This document shows, piece after piece, positions 1 through 10,773 of a DNA stretch of 64,000 nucleotides; positions within the stretch are counted from its first letter, which is position 1; the number at the start of each line of letters is the position of its first letter. Source of the DNA: Sanguinoderma infundibulare (taxonomy: Eukaryota; Basidiomycota; Agaricomycetes; Polyporales; Polyporaceae); contig JAVLRN010000005.1 of assembly GCA_032821775.1 (NCBI GenBank), positions 3,038,001-3,102,000 on the forward strand. The letters are read 5' to 3'. Below the pieces are notes generated by a model, which was given only the letters and a program-made list of their open reading frames with translations, had not been told where the DNA came from and did no database searches. A program made the translations under genes and the position numbers.

Positions 1-1060
1 TTAAGAGTACAGGAAGAGTCGAGTTTCTATGAGGCATCATTCCTATCTTTATGCTCGAGCGTGCGGCGAACGTATAATACTCCGCAATGAGGGTCGTTAG
101 GGATTGCGTCGCCGCGCTTCATAGCCCTTGTCACTCCCGTATGCATACCTGGTGTGCACCATATACGGATGTTCAACGACTCGGGCTGATGGAACGGCCG
201 CCGTCGACGTGAAGGTGAGCAGGCTTAGAAGGTGAAATCCGATAATCGCGTTCTGATTCAGTTGACGCAGATGACCCGGCAGCCCTTCACGATCCACAAC
301 CATGAACTTTAGTGCGATTCCCCGTCACAACCAGCTCGTCCTCGAAGGCCTACCATGTCCACCGAAGCCCGTTAGGCCGTCCTTGCGTTCGTCTCCCGTA
401 TACCCCTACAACTACAGGTCTGGTGCGCAACCCCGCGCGGAGGTTCCAGGTTGACGGCGCCGCCTTCATGAACATCGCGAACGATGCCGATGAGGTCGAA
501 ATCTGGGGCCGGGTCGCGGAGCCGCTGCGCACGAGGGCGGAGGATACCTGTCGGGTGGACGGTCACTACGCCGGGGTCCTTCCTCTGATGCTCAACGTGA
601 GGAGACTGACCTACGCCGTCGTGCACTACTATCCGCAGCTCCGGTCCGTGCAGTACTACCTGAATACTGCGAAGAGGAGAGGGGCCGTCTTGCAGGACAT
701 CGTCCAGCTGGCGAATGGCAGTCCGGACCGTCGAGCGTGCCTCTCCCCCTGTAATCCTTCCTGTGGCGCTTCCTGGACGCTTGGTTCGCTTTGAGGGTAC
801 TTTGTGGACCTGGAAGGCACTCTTATCGAGCTGGGCGGATCACCGACGAGGCAAGGACCGAGGCTTGGATCAAGTGTTGGACAGGATGAAGACGAACAAC
901 GTCCAGGCGTTGATGGTTGCTTTCGTAACCGTGTAACGGACGCGACCGAAGTGTAGACTTGCTAGTCTTCAATCATTATCGCCGGTTTCGTGTCAGTTCT
1001 GAGGACGTTCATAGCACTCTTGTCGGGTAAACGGTTGCTCAGGGTACTCTGTCTTGCAGC
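1..1060. repeat. Segment D-left, inverted counterpart of 49880-51390
   Basis: Read in reverse complement, 49880-51390 matches this segment along its length: the stretch around 20-120 (GCTCGAGCGTGCGG and neighbours), the MYND gene body at 420-936, and the 3' flank near 980-1010 (GAGGACGTTCAT). The left copy lacks about 400 bp that the right copy has, namely the MYND finger and the first part of exon 2. The repeat is open at the window edge and probably continues to the left. It forms the outer part of the large imperfect palindrome of this window. Boundaries are approximate because they were found by eye. Confidence 0.75.
353..936 (+). pseudogene. MYND-family pseudogene (finger deleted)
   Basis: This is a broken copy of the intact MYND gene at 50034-51051. 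The start codon and first codons (M-S-T-E-A-R) are recognisable at 353, but codon 7 is TAG. The zinc-finger exon, the intron and the beginning of exon 2 are missing, and the reading resumes at about 420 with the helical region (RNPARRFQVDGAAF). Near 712-725 part of the motif corresponding to SANAGICF in the intact gene is lost and the frame shifts. The C-terminal family signature (ALPGRLVRFEG, then WKALLSSWADHRRGK) is readable in the other frame and ends at a TAA near 936. It is not expected to give a functional protein. Confidence 0.8.
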
Positions 1061-1446
1061 CCCGCCATATGATGATCGTGTGCTTGGCCATTCAATTGTC
1101 GATGGGTTAGAGCCGAATCATTCGTGAATGGCTTCCTCGTGTCGTTTGGTATAAGTGGTTTCTGATGTCTATGGGACATGTGCAATATTTTCCACTTTAC
1201 AGGCCTAGGTTTCGGTCACGACCTGTATTACTGGACATCTTTGATTGCTTCCAAAACATGTTTTTGAGTGCTTTGTCTCTGCGCAAACGACCGCGATCGC
1301 CTACTAAAAGTTGCTCTCAGTTAATGAACCAACTGGACTCCTAATCGCATGAATGCTTTCTCCTCGTCGTCCTCACGGTACGTCTGGACTGTTTGCCGAG
1401 ACTCGTCGAGGGTTTGATGGCCGATTGTGCGGGGTAGAGGCGCGCG
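937..1446. other. Intergenic, no gene seen
   Basis: The first ~120 bp still belong to the flank of repeat D. The rest, up to the CCP1 promoter, contains no open frame with family-like composition and no repeat that I recognise. Confidence 0.5.
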
Positions 1447-1500
1447 CACGTGGGATGCACCCAATGAGAAATCACGGAATTAGTCAGAGCCAATCACGTG
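1447..1500 (+). promoter_or_regulatory. CCP1 upstream motifs: two CACGTG and two CCAAT boxes
   Basis: CACGTG palindromes lie at 1447-1452 and 1495-1500, and CCAAT at 1461-1465 and 1490-1494, about 150-205 bp upstream of the CCP1 start codon. CCAAT is the recognition sequence of the HAP/NF-Y complex and CACGTG of bHLH factors such as Cbf1-type proteins. Both are plausible for a gene of mitochondrial haem and oxidative metabolism. Binding is inferred from the motifs only. Confidence 0.45.
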
Positions 1501-1652
1501 TAGTGCATAATCATGGTGGAAGCGCGCGCGGGGGTTGCGGGACAAGAGACGGCACAACGCTCGAGGCTTGTGTCCCCAGTCTCTCTTTTATCTCCTCGTT
1601 CAGTGTCCTCTGCCTACCACACTCTCCGGGGATTTTCTATTCTACACACAAC

Positions 1653-3262
1653 ATGTCCTTCGCAGCCCTCAGAGCATCCGCGCGCCGCGCAACTGCCTCC
1701 GCCGCCGCCCGCGCGCCCCGCGTCGCCGCCGTCCGCCGTTACGCGACTGAGAGTGCGCCGGGCCCAAAGAGCAACGTTGCTCTGTACGGTGCACTGGGTG
1801 CCGCAGTGCTCGCCGGTGGTGCCTATTGGGCTTTCTCCAGCTCCGACTCTGCGAAGGACGCCAGTGCGAAGGTCGCTGCGAACTTTGTCCCGACCAAGGA
1901 TGACTACCAGAAGGTTTGATTCGTTCTTGTCCCTCCGCCCGACGTTCGTTCTGCGGCGAGGTACTACAGGAATTGCCGTGCTGACCGAGCGACCCCGCAG
2001 GTGTACAACCGCGTTGCGGACATCTTTGACCAGGCGGCTGATAAGGGCTACGACGGTGCGTCTCCTCGTTTCTTCGTCCGTCCGACTATAAGTTGTGAAC
2101 GTCGTCCTCACGAACCCGTAACTGTTTGGGGATCGATAGACGGTTCGTATGGCCCTATTCTCCTCCGTCTCGCCTGGCACTCCTCCGGAACGTACGATAA
2201 GGAGACCAACACTGGCGGCAGGTATGTTCTCCTCTCACGCCGGTCCCGGTTTTGTTCCGCGTCCGCTGACATCGGTCCCATTCCTCCCCTGGTCCTGTCC
2301 TTTCACGTCGCCTCCCGCGATGCACGTTGACCGCATGCGTTCCCATCCTCCCGCCGCAGCAACTACGCGACGATGCGTTTCGCGCCCGAGTCCCTCCATG
2401 GCGCGAACAACGGCCTGAACGTCGCGCGCGAGCTCCTCGAACCGATTAAGAAGGAATTCCCCTGGATCTCCTACGGCGACCTTTGGACCTTGGCTGGCGT
2501 TGCCGCCGTCCAGGAGCTTGGCGGCCCCAAGGTCCCCTGGCGCCCCGGCCGCGTCGACGGCGTCGCTGTGAACTGCACGCCAGACGGACGTCTCCCGGAC
2601 GCCTCTCAGGGCGCTGACCACCTTCGCAACGTGAGTGTCTCCGAAAAAATCGAGGGCGTCTGAGCTTAACTGACGTCCGGCCTGACACGCAGATCTTCTA
2701 CCGCATGGGGTATGTGCCTGCCGTCTGGCCTGGGGATGTCTGGACGCTAACCTCGACCTTCGCTCGCTTAACGAACAGCTTCAACGACCAAGAGATCGTC
2801 GCGCTCTCCGGCGGGCACGCGCTCGGGCGCTGCCACAGCAACCGTTCGGGCTTCGACGGCCCGTGGACGTTCTCGCCGACGAGCGTGACGAACGCGTTCT
2901 ACAAGCTGCTCTTGGAGGAGAAGTGGGTGTGGAAGAAGTGGGGCGGCCCGAAGCAGCTCGAGGACAAGAAGACGCAGAGCCTGATGATGCTCCCCACCGA
3001 CTACGTCCTCACCCAGGACAAGAGCTTCAAGAAGTGGGTGAAGGCGTACGCCGACGACGAGGACCTGTTCTTCAAGGAGTGCGTCTTTCCTTTCCGTTTG
3101 ATCACTCCACGACTGAAATGGACACTCACCGATTGGCTCGTGGTACGCGTGGGAAACAGCTTCTCCACGGTGGTTGCGAAACTGTTTGAACTGGGTGTGC
3201 CCACTCAGCAGTGGGCCTCGTCCGAGCCTTGGATCATGAAGAGCACTGACGAGAAGAACTGA
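1653..3262 (+). CDS. CCP1: Cytochrome c peroxidase, mitochondrial
   Basis: Haem peroxidase of the mitochondrial intermembrane space that reduces hydrogen peroxide with electrons from cytochrome c. Seven exons: 1653-1913, 2001-2055, 2140-2221, 2360-2630, 2693-2709, 2779-3078 and 3160-3262, giving 362 aa, a normal length for the family. The N-terminus is an Arg/Ala-rich presequence without acidic residues, followed by a hydrophobic segment (about residues 48-64, [19 protein letters not shown]) that fits the bipartite sorting signal of CCP1. Distal-site residues are in LRLAWHSSG (Arg, Trp, His). The proximal His is in [11 protein letters not shown], the radical-forming Trp in FDGPWTF, and the Asp that bonds the proximal His in LPTDYVL. 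Exon 5 has only 17 nt. All introns are GT-AG. The ATG was chosen because it opens the presequence. It lies between repeat D-left and block A and has no second copy in the window. Confidence 0.95.
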
Positions 3263-4138
3263 GCGGCTGGTCCGACGCAGGAATTCGCTGCCAGCGGTTG
3301 TGTCTCGACCAACGGTCCTGTCGCAAGACAATAGAGCTAGAACATAGATACTTGGTCACGTAGAGGCGTCGGGTATATACCAGTCCTTGAGCTCGCGGGG
3401 CCAGAGGTTTGCTGGAGGGGGAGATGAGGGTTGGGATGGAGAAGAGGATGCGGTGGGTGGCGGACGGTAGGGGTGTGGGGTAAATGCGGGGTAAGGGAAA
3501 GGGGGAAACGGCCGCGCACGACCGGTCTTCTACATTCTATGCTAGTGCTATATATCCCTACTCGCTACTTGCTACTCTCGTTGCCGTTCCCAGCATCCGC
3601 GTTCGTGCTCCCCTGCTGGCCACCGATTGGACTCGCAAAGGTTCCGCTCCGTGGGGACACGGTGTGCCTGGTTCTGAGGCTTCGCATTCGCTAAGTATGT
3701 ACTTGCAGGTGGACTCGTGCCCGCGCAGCGGTCACACAGGGATGAATGGCTGGGAAGGATCAGGGGATGCGGTCAGTGGCGACTTCTGGACACGCCAGGA
3801 CACGAGACTCAGAGTGTCAAGTTGGCGTCCGCGTAAATGGCGAGTATCACCTGGTCTGTTGTGTTGCCGATTTGCAGTCGCTACGCTCCAGTTCGGATAT
3901 TATTGGCATGGGGAGTCCGTGGTCGGTTCGCATCTCGCGTTCTCATACTCGGTCCGCGTGCGGTTCCTGCGGTTCCCTCAGACACGCAGCACAAGTGTAC
4001 CGTTGGCTGGCGTCGCGCCGAGAAGCGGGACGGAATAATTGTGAACAGGGCAGAAGCAAGGCTTGAGATAAAGGCCGAGGGCAATGTAAACCCCTGCGAC
4101 CAGTCCTGTAGCTCTGCAAAACAGCATTCCTAGAATTG
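3263..4138. other. Intergenic between CCP1 and block A
   Basis: Contains the CCP1 3' flank and a G-rich stretch on the + strand around 3415-3510. Several short open frames exist, but none has intron structure, family motifs or a counterpart in the other copies of the neighbouring blocks. I see no gene. Confidence 0.5.
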
Positions 4139-4169
4139 CTAGAGAATAGTGCATATCAACGATCCATAT

Positions 4170-4495
4170 GCCCGAGACTTCTGTCCATTGACACGGACAC
4201 GAAGGCGGTCACCCTGGAAGCCATCCTTTGTCTCACTATTGGGAACATCAACGCGGGTCTCCCTCTCTGCTCCGAGATTGAGTCCGAGTCTGACCCCTCC
4301 CGTACGCTCATGGCGCTTCCTGGACGCTACGTGCACTCCTACGGCACTTCGTGGACTTGGAAGGCACTGATCTCGAGCTGGACGGAATACCGACGGCGAG
4401 CGCATCGAGTCGTGGATGGGCTGCTGGACAGCGTAGGCATGGGCGGGCGACGGCGTCGTCGAAGCGTTGATGGTCACTTTCAGGTCCCTTTGAAG
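4170..4495 (+). pseudogene. MYND-family C-terminal fragment
   Basis: The readable frame contains SINAGLPL-type and LPGR-type family motifs (INAGLPLCSEIES, MALPGRYVHSYG, TWKALISSWTEYRR, then GLLDSVGMGG). It matches the C-terminal third of the MYND pseudogene at 51400-52395 most closely. The zinc-finger exon and the first two thirds of exon 2 are absent, so this is a remnant. Confidence 0.75.
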
Positions 4496-4859
4496 TCGCA
4501 CTCATCGAGGACAGAGATGGGATTATGCCCGCCTCGTTTCAATCGAGCATTTGGCGCCCTTTGGGCATCCCCGTCGGACAGGTCAGATCAGTTACTGAGA
4601 GCACGGATTGGTGACTACATGCGCGAGGAGTCGTGCCCAGCGTGGCATGTGAAGTCCGGCGCGCTTCTGAAGAAGCTCGACGGTCACGACTTGTACTGCG
4701 GCCATCAACTGTTGAACGTTGACCAGCGAGACTCGAGCCTACCTCCTCGAGCAGCGACGATGCCCGCGGCGATTTGATCTGATCTATCGCCACCCGCAAC
4801 CCCGCACGCACCTTCAGCCTCGACCAAACCTTTATCAACAAGGACGCCTTTGGCGAGCA

Positions 4860-5140
4860 GGCTGTGACGCTCGAGAGGCGGACGAACACGGGGCCGAAAC
4901 GAAAGGTGGCGGTCTCGCTTTCCGCTCGATCCATAGCCACTGGGCGATCGGACTCTTGCCCAATTGGAGTCGCGCTTCCTCAGCCTGGATGCTCCGTGCG
5001 CTCCCATGGAACTCCGTGGACTTGGGAGGCGTTCTTCTCGGCCTGGGAGGACTACCGAGGATGCAGAGCTGGACCAAGTGTTGGACAGGGCGAAGGCTGG
5101 GAGCATCGAAGTGTTAATGGTTGGTTTGAATCACTGTAGC
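4860..5140 (+). pseudogene. MYND-family C-terminal fragment, frameshifted
   Basis: From about 4965 the family C-terminal motif can be read (CSVRSHGTPWTWEAFFSAW, then EDYRG). The frame is then lost, while the remaining codons of the helix after the motif and the usual end (IEVLMVGLNH) are visible in another frame up to a TAG near 5140. The closest relative is the remnant at 43785-44270 in block B. It cannot encode a family protein. Confidence 0.65.
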
Positions 5141-5439
5141 GTACTTTCGTACTTTACCCAGCTGTGTGGAATTGGCGCCATCATGGAGTATCTCCTTTCA
5201 ATACGCTTGTACTGAGTGGAAGCAACGAAGAGTTGGTGTGGCGTCATGAAGAAACCGTATGAGAACGGATTATATAAGCCGATTAACGGGCCGCTTGCCG
5301 ACCAAAGCCAGCTGCACTGCCTGCGCCATACCTTGCTCCTGCTCCTTCGATGGTACTGCCGCAATTCATCACTTCTCGTACAATGCGCCAAGTTTTCAAT
5401 AAATGTCCCCCGGTGTCCTTGTTACCCCTCAGGCCCTCA

Positions 5440-5984
5440 GGCGATGGGACCACTGCGACCGATCTCAAGATGAGGACCGACCTGTATGCACGTTCAACGT
5501 TGATGGCCCCAGTTTCGAAAGTCTCAACATCGACGAGGTACTGTCCAAGATCACCAGCGAGACGCGGTTGTAGTGTTAGCAGCAGCCCATCGTGACGTGG
5601 TTGGAGCAGATGCGCAACGCGATGGACGAGACGCATCGCTCGCACCCGCGGTACGCTGGGCTCTGGCCGGTGACCTTCTACGTCAAGAGCACGTGCTTCT
5701 CGCACATGACCTTCCACCCGCTCTTCCGGCCTGCGAACGATTGCTCGGTGACCGGCACGCGCGCTGAGGACGTCGTGGGAGATATCATCCGTCTGTGTTC
5801 CAGCAGCCTCATCGAACATACCCCGCTCCGCTCGGTCGAGGTCGCGACCAAGGGGACTTGAACGCCGTTGTTCTCACAGTGGACAGACTATCGGCCAGGA
5901 AAGGACAGCGCATTGGATTACATGTTGGGTGGGATGAAGACGAAGGACATCGAGGGATTGATGGTTACTTTCGGATCGATGTAG
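5440..5984 (+). pseudogene. Chimeric MYND pseudogene (finger start of one gene fused to body of another)
   Basis: The left end (RWDHCDRSQDEDR, near 5442-5480) is the beginning of the zinc finger of the gene kept in block B at 42216-43450, with its first Cys changed to Trp. At about 5481 the sequence switches to the middle of the other block B gene (40882-41985). It first follows the part equivalent to CTFDVDGPSFE out of frame, then reads in frame as WLEQMRNAMDETHRSHPRYA, and ends with the family C-terminus at a TAG (5982-5984). A deletion of about 1.7 kb between two adjacent MYND genes explains the join. Stops and frameshifts inside make it non-functional. Confidence 0.75.
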
Positions 5985-6262
5985 AGTGCTACGAAGATGG
6001 GATTCTCGCGTTGCACTGGCGTTAACGAAGGAAATTGGGAGTTCGTCAGCAAAAATCGGAAGGAGATCAAGCATTACACGCTTCTCAAATCGTGCGGCGT
6101 CATGGCTGCTTCCTGAGGGAGATAAGGATGCGCAGAAGGCTCGCATAGGGCGATCGAAGAGGACTGCGAGTATACCCCCATTAAAAATCGCAATAATCAT
6201 TCTCCGTGATAATCATAAAGGTACAAGATCAGGGAGTCGAGAGAAGCGGCGGCGAGGACAAC

Positions 6263-8605
6263 TTACTTCAAAGTAGACGGGTTCCGAACACATCCGAAGA
6301 TGGATCGCGTCCACAGAGGGGTTTCGGCGCACGTTAGCTTCCCCGCCGTCGACACGACGACAGGTACTAGTCCCGAGGGCCACGAAGAGGCCTGCGCCAG
6401 GAACGACTGCCCTCCCGTGCGAGCAGTCGACCGTACCTCGAGACCTGTGGGGTTGTCAGCACACTTGACGGCTGACAGCGGCGTACCTTTCGCATAGCAT
6501 CCGGGGAAAACGTTCCCGAATACAAGCCTAGTCACGTATACCAAGGTGGGCCGAAACGATGGTCAGCACAGAGAACGCTAGAAGGAGACACATGCCGCGA
6601 TGATATACGTCATTGAATGCTTCAACTTGATTGAGAGGAGACGGGAGTACTTGCGTTGCAGGTATTCGGGAGGAAGGGAAGATCAGCTTCATGTACGTCA
6701 AGAAACGAGGACATGCCATGCTACGTTGTCCGATACCTAGAGCACAAGGCCAAAAGAAGGTCTAGGAAGAAGGCGTGAGCGTGACGAAGCGTAAGGCAGG
6801 GACTCGCCATGCGCATTGAGGAACCAGCTTCATGAAAGGTATACGGCGAACCTCGATAAAAGGGGGCAGAGGCGAGCGTTAGCCTCACGCAGAGCTTCGA
6901 ACGAGTACTCGCCAAATGATACGTATTCCGGAGGGTCGAAGCTGAAGCGCGTCTGGCAGTGAAAAGCATCTGTGATGAATCAGTGCACACTAGGCGTCAC
7001 CTTTCCGGTCTAAACATCATTTGAACAGCATACGTCGATCCTGCGGGCAGGCAATATCAGCTCGTGAGGAAGTAGCGAAACCATACCGGCATTGGTTCGC
7101 CAGGGATTGCGTTGAGAGATTGCGATTGAGAAGGAAGGCTTGATGCAAGAGGAATGCTAAGGAACACATGTATCAGCAAGCAAGAATGGGAGAGAAACAC
7201 GCGCCATGAAGGGTTGGGCTCATGTCTTCGCCGGACAGGCACAACAAGCGACCTGGGGCACCACAACAAACATCTAGGGCAAAGGATAATGTGAGAGAGG
7301 GAAAGGATGAGCCATATGGATGAGAGCAAACGAGGATGTGTCAAGATCCCAACCACCGCACTGTCACTGCACGCGCGAAGCACGATTTAGAAGGCGCTTG
7401 TCTGGATCCTGGGGGTGTGGTTATCAGCGATGAGGCGGGCTACGAGACACTCGCTGTTTAGAGCGCAACGCCAGACAGGCTGGGAATTCTTGGGCCCGAC
7501 AACGAACGGAGGTCTGGGATGGAGGAGTTAGCTACGCGACGAGGTGAATGAGAACTGACCGCGTTTGTTTCGAGTCGACATTCTTGGAGCCATCTTGCGC
7601 CACGACGTCCGACGAAAAACAATCTCGAGAGAAGCGCGATCAGCTATATGGCGAATGTAGGCAAGTACTCGCCAGGGAAATATGTTGCGTATGTTCGTAT
7701 TTGAAGCATGAATTGGAGATGGAACCGGGCTTGATGCACAAACGTTGACGAGTACCTTGGGGGTACCGCAGGCGTAGACTACGACGTAAACGAGGTCAGC
7801 GTGTGACACAGCGATGAGAGCGCACCAGATAGTGTTGGCCCCAAGTCTTGACAGGACATGGTTGAGAAGATGGGCCGTCTGATGTTGGTATGAGCGGAGC
7901 GCTGGGGACAACGAGTGTTAGCGAGGAGGGACGTGATAGAAGCACTCGCCGTCGGTGGGGTTGACGCTTGGAGTCTTCTCCAGAAGGGAAGTAAACGTGA
8001 CCTAGAACAGGTGAGCAGACCCATACAGCAAGCTAGAAGACTAGAGAGAAAGTGTGAGCTCTAAGCATGAGAGAAAATAAACACGTGCCGGGAACAGAGT
8101 TCCAACCACCGCACTCGCCAACCACCGAGTACGACTGGCAAGCAATGTGGCCACTAGATCGTGACGAAAATCAGCGACAAGACCGGTTACGAAGGACTCG
8201 CCATGTGTGGTTAGGCGATAGACGTTTGTTCAGGGCTGTTCATAGGCATCGGAAGCTGCAACCACAGGGAGGTGGACGGTCGGATGAGGTCTGTGGTCAA
8301 CGAACGAGCACTCATCAATGTCGATGTCCTTCTATATTGCTTGCATGCTCTCATTGGAGAGGTGAGGGGTATGCTAGACTCAGGTCTTGGAAGCTGGGAT
8401 GGTGGTTGCGATCGTCAACCACAATGTGAAGAGAGTCGTCGAGAACACACCGAGCTTCGGATCGGGCCGTCGAAGGTTGAAGGGAGGAAGCGAGTTGCTG
8501 TCGAACGCTGCACTCCGACACACAGGAAACGAAAGTCGAAGATGTGAGGATGGTGGTGGTTGTGAGGAAAGAGAGGGAGGCTCGAGCGAGCCTGTTTATA
8601 TGCCT
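6263..8605 (-). pseudogene. Unidentified intron-rich gene, copy A (GC-donor introns)
   Basis: Counterpart of 38286-40620 (block B) and 45661-47975 (block C), where the structure is described. A TATA-like element (CATATAAAC, read on the - strand near 8595-8605) precedes it. On the - strand the same eight candidate introns with GC at the donor are present, for example GCGAGTCC before the branch-like CGCTGAT near 8150-8200, GCGAGTGCTT near 7945, and GCGCGTGTTT near 7205. Joined exons give protein-like stretches such as LLEKTPSVNPTDALRSYQHQ, but in-frame stops remain (for example CTC-TAA near 7460). I do not recognise the family. It may be a decayed gene, or a gene whose splicing I have not resolved. 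Confidence 0.45.
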
Positions 8606-9115
8606 GTTCGGGACCCGCGGCCGGTCGGCGACTTGCCGGTTGGGATCGGCCAGCCTCTTTCCAATTTAGCGGTCATCCTTTGTTCGGTTCGGCACACGGC
8701 ATTTCCAATTTCAATTGTTCGCAAAATCGGGCAGGAGTACATGGTGACCGCCTGTGTTCGAAGCGAACCGTGTCGACGTCATAGGTTCATGCGAAGGGGC
8801 CCGGGTAAACCCTTTCAGCGATACACATGAACTCCTCCAATCGCGCGTGCGGCTTGGGATATTTGTATTCGTATTTTAAACGAAGTTGAGCCATGGGACA
8901 ACAGTTCATCCTACAATCACTAAACAGCATCAGTCTCTCGATGCTTCCACCGGTTTGCGAATCGGACGTACCCTGTTTTAAGTATCCTCCCTCGCACTAG
9001 TACGGTTTCGTTTAGAAGCCACAAGCTGCCAGAGTTGAAGAAGATGCCAAATGGGGACAGTAGATTGTCTGACACCCAAAGCAACGGGTCTGAGGGTAAG
9101 TTAGCTCTTGAAGCG

Positions 9116-10113
9116 TTAGGACACACCCCAGCCACCATCACCACCACACTCCCTCTCTATATGACCGTCTTCGCCGACAAGTTGACCGCGGCTTGTACCT
9201 GGGCGACGTGATCCACGCTTCGCCCGTTCGTAATATTCCGCATCACCCCTCCCAGTTTGACGCCTTCTCATGGGGATGGAAATGTATACGGAGATTATTG
9301 TTGCAGTCTTCAACACCGGGAAAATGAAGGTGAGTGGTCAGCAACTGCTCTCGAATGCAGTGGACACTTACCTGTCTGATATCTTGCCATATCGTGCCTC
9401 GGCAGTTAGTAGGCGTCGGGGGTCATGTCAATCTTCCACGACGAGTGCCTCATCTTCCGATTCCGGCTTCCTCTCGCCGATCACAAACGCACCAAAAAGT
9501 TCGGCAGAGGACTTCAAGTTGTCGTCGGGTAGTCGCCTCCAAAACGTACATGGCCTGATCGAGGAAGGCGGAAACGGAGTAGGAGATGAGATGTCTCATA
9601 GGGCATGGGTGCGTGACGAAGGAAGTGGCGCACTTACCATGACGGGGCAGAAAGTGGCTGCGGGCGCACGGAGCGCGGCCGGGACGGGACGCAACACTGT
9701 GCATGGCGTCCACAGCCGATACCGCTCACCCTTGCACGATCTAGACCGACTGGGTGCCATACAAGTGCCATCCACACAGACCAGGTGTTTACGTCCCCAA
9801 ATACGACTGCGCGCGATAGCCTAATGCATTGAGCGTTGGGATAGTGGGCACCCGAACATTGAACACCAAACATACAAGGCAACGCCATTCTACTTCATCT
9901 CGTAGAATTTATCCTGCTGCCTCACAGATCCTTGCATCTTCAATCCGCCCTAGTCGCGCCTCGTCGAGATTAGCCTGTTCTCCGATTGATGCGACGTGGC
10001 CAGCTCGCCGCAGGCTTGCGCGGATGGTCATGGAACAATGGCGTGGGGTGAATGATGTAGGCCGCGTTCTGCTATCGGGGCGATTCTTGCAGACATGTCG
10101 ACGATATGAGTAA
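9116..10113 (-). other. Conserved, possibly coding stretch of block A (second unit)
   Basis: This stretch is conserved in blocks B (36845-37824) and C (48450-49320). On the - strand it shows intron-like signals: a GTAAGT near 9640, and TACTAAC shortly before CCGAG near 9405. Short stretches look like protein, for example DDNLKSSAELFGAFVIGE, but a TGA interrupts this copy just after EALVVED. The best open version is in block B. No family is recognised. Confidence 0.3.
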
Positions 10114-10773
10114 GACACAAAAGGTGTGGAGGACACAGCCTCAGGCATTAGGTCTCGAGGTGTAGATGCAGCTGGAAGCGCGAGACACGTGACGGGGCAT
10201 GCTGTGGCAAGCGCTCGATACGCTCGAACTAGCCATCATCACCTTGAACTTCAAGAAGCGGTTGTAGGACCCGATGCCAATCAGCGACAGACCGTGAAAG
10301 ATAAGGACACTCAAATTCACGCATTTCCAAGAAGAGCAGATAAATTGGACTGATCTACGATGCTACACATCTGCTGTACAGGGAAAACCAAGCCGAATGA
10401 AACCGACAGGTACCCACAGGAGACGACGAGCGCGCCGTAAGGGAAACAATGTTCAACCCACATCACAGCTCATCGCCCTCCTTCACATCACGCGTAACCC
10501 ACCACCGAAGTGGACTGGGACGGCGAGCGCAAGAGGATCCATGCGTCGTGCACGAGATCCGAGGACGGAGGTGAGCGCGCGTTCTTGCAAACGAATGCGA
10601 CCAGTGAGAATGCCCGAGAAGAAGAAAGAGAACGAGGACCCGGAACGAGGGCACAACTGTGGAATGGGGTAGTCGTCAGCGCGCCGTCCGGAAGGTAGAC
10701 CTGGAATATGTGCGCATCTTGATCTTGCCCGCCCAGATAGAAAGAAGCTAACACTCAAACACAGACATAAAAC

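Noticed and set aside
6721..6990. Reading the GC-donor segments as coding sequence instead of introns (for example the open frame through two of them in block A)
   Set aside because: The read-through exists because one of the segments is 60 bp long, a multiple of three. Copies B and C do not keep that frame, and the segments show branch points, pyrimidine tails and intron-like lengths. Not fully excluded, so the units are given low confidence.
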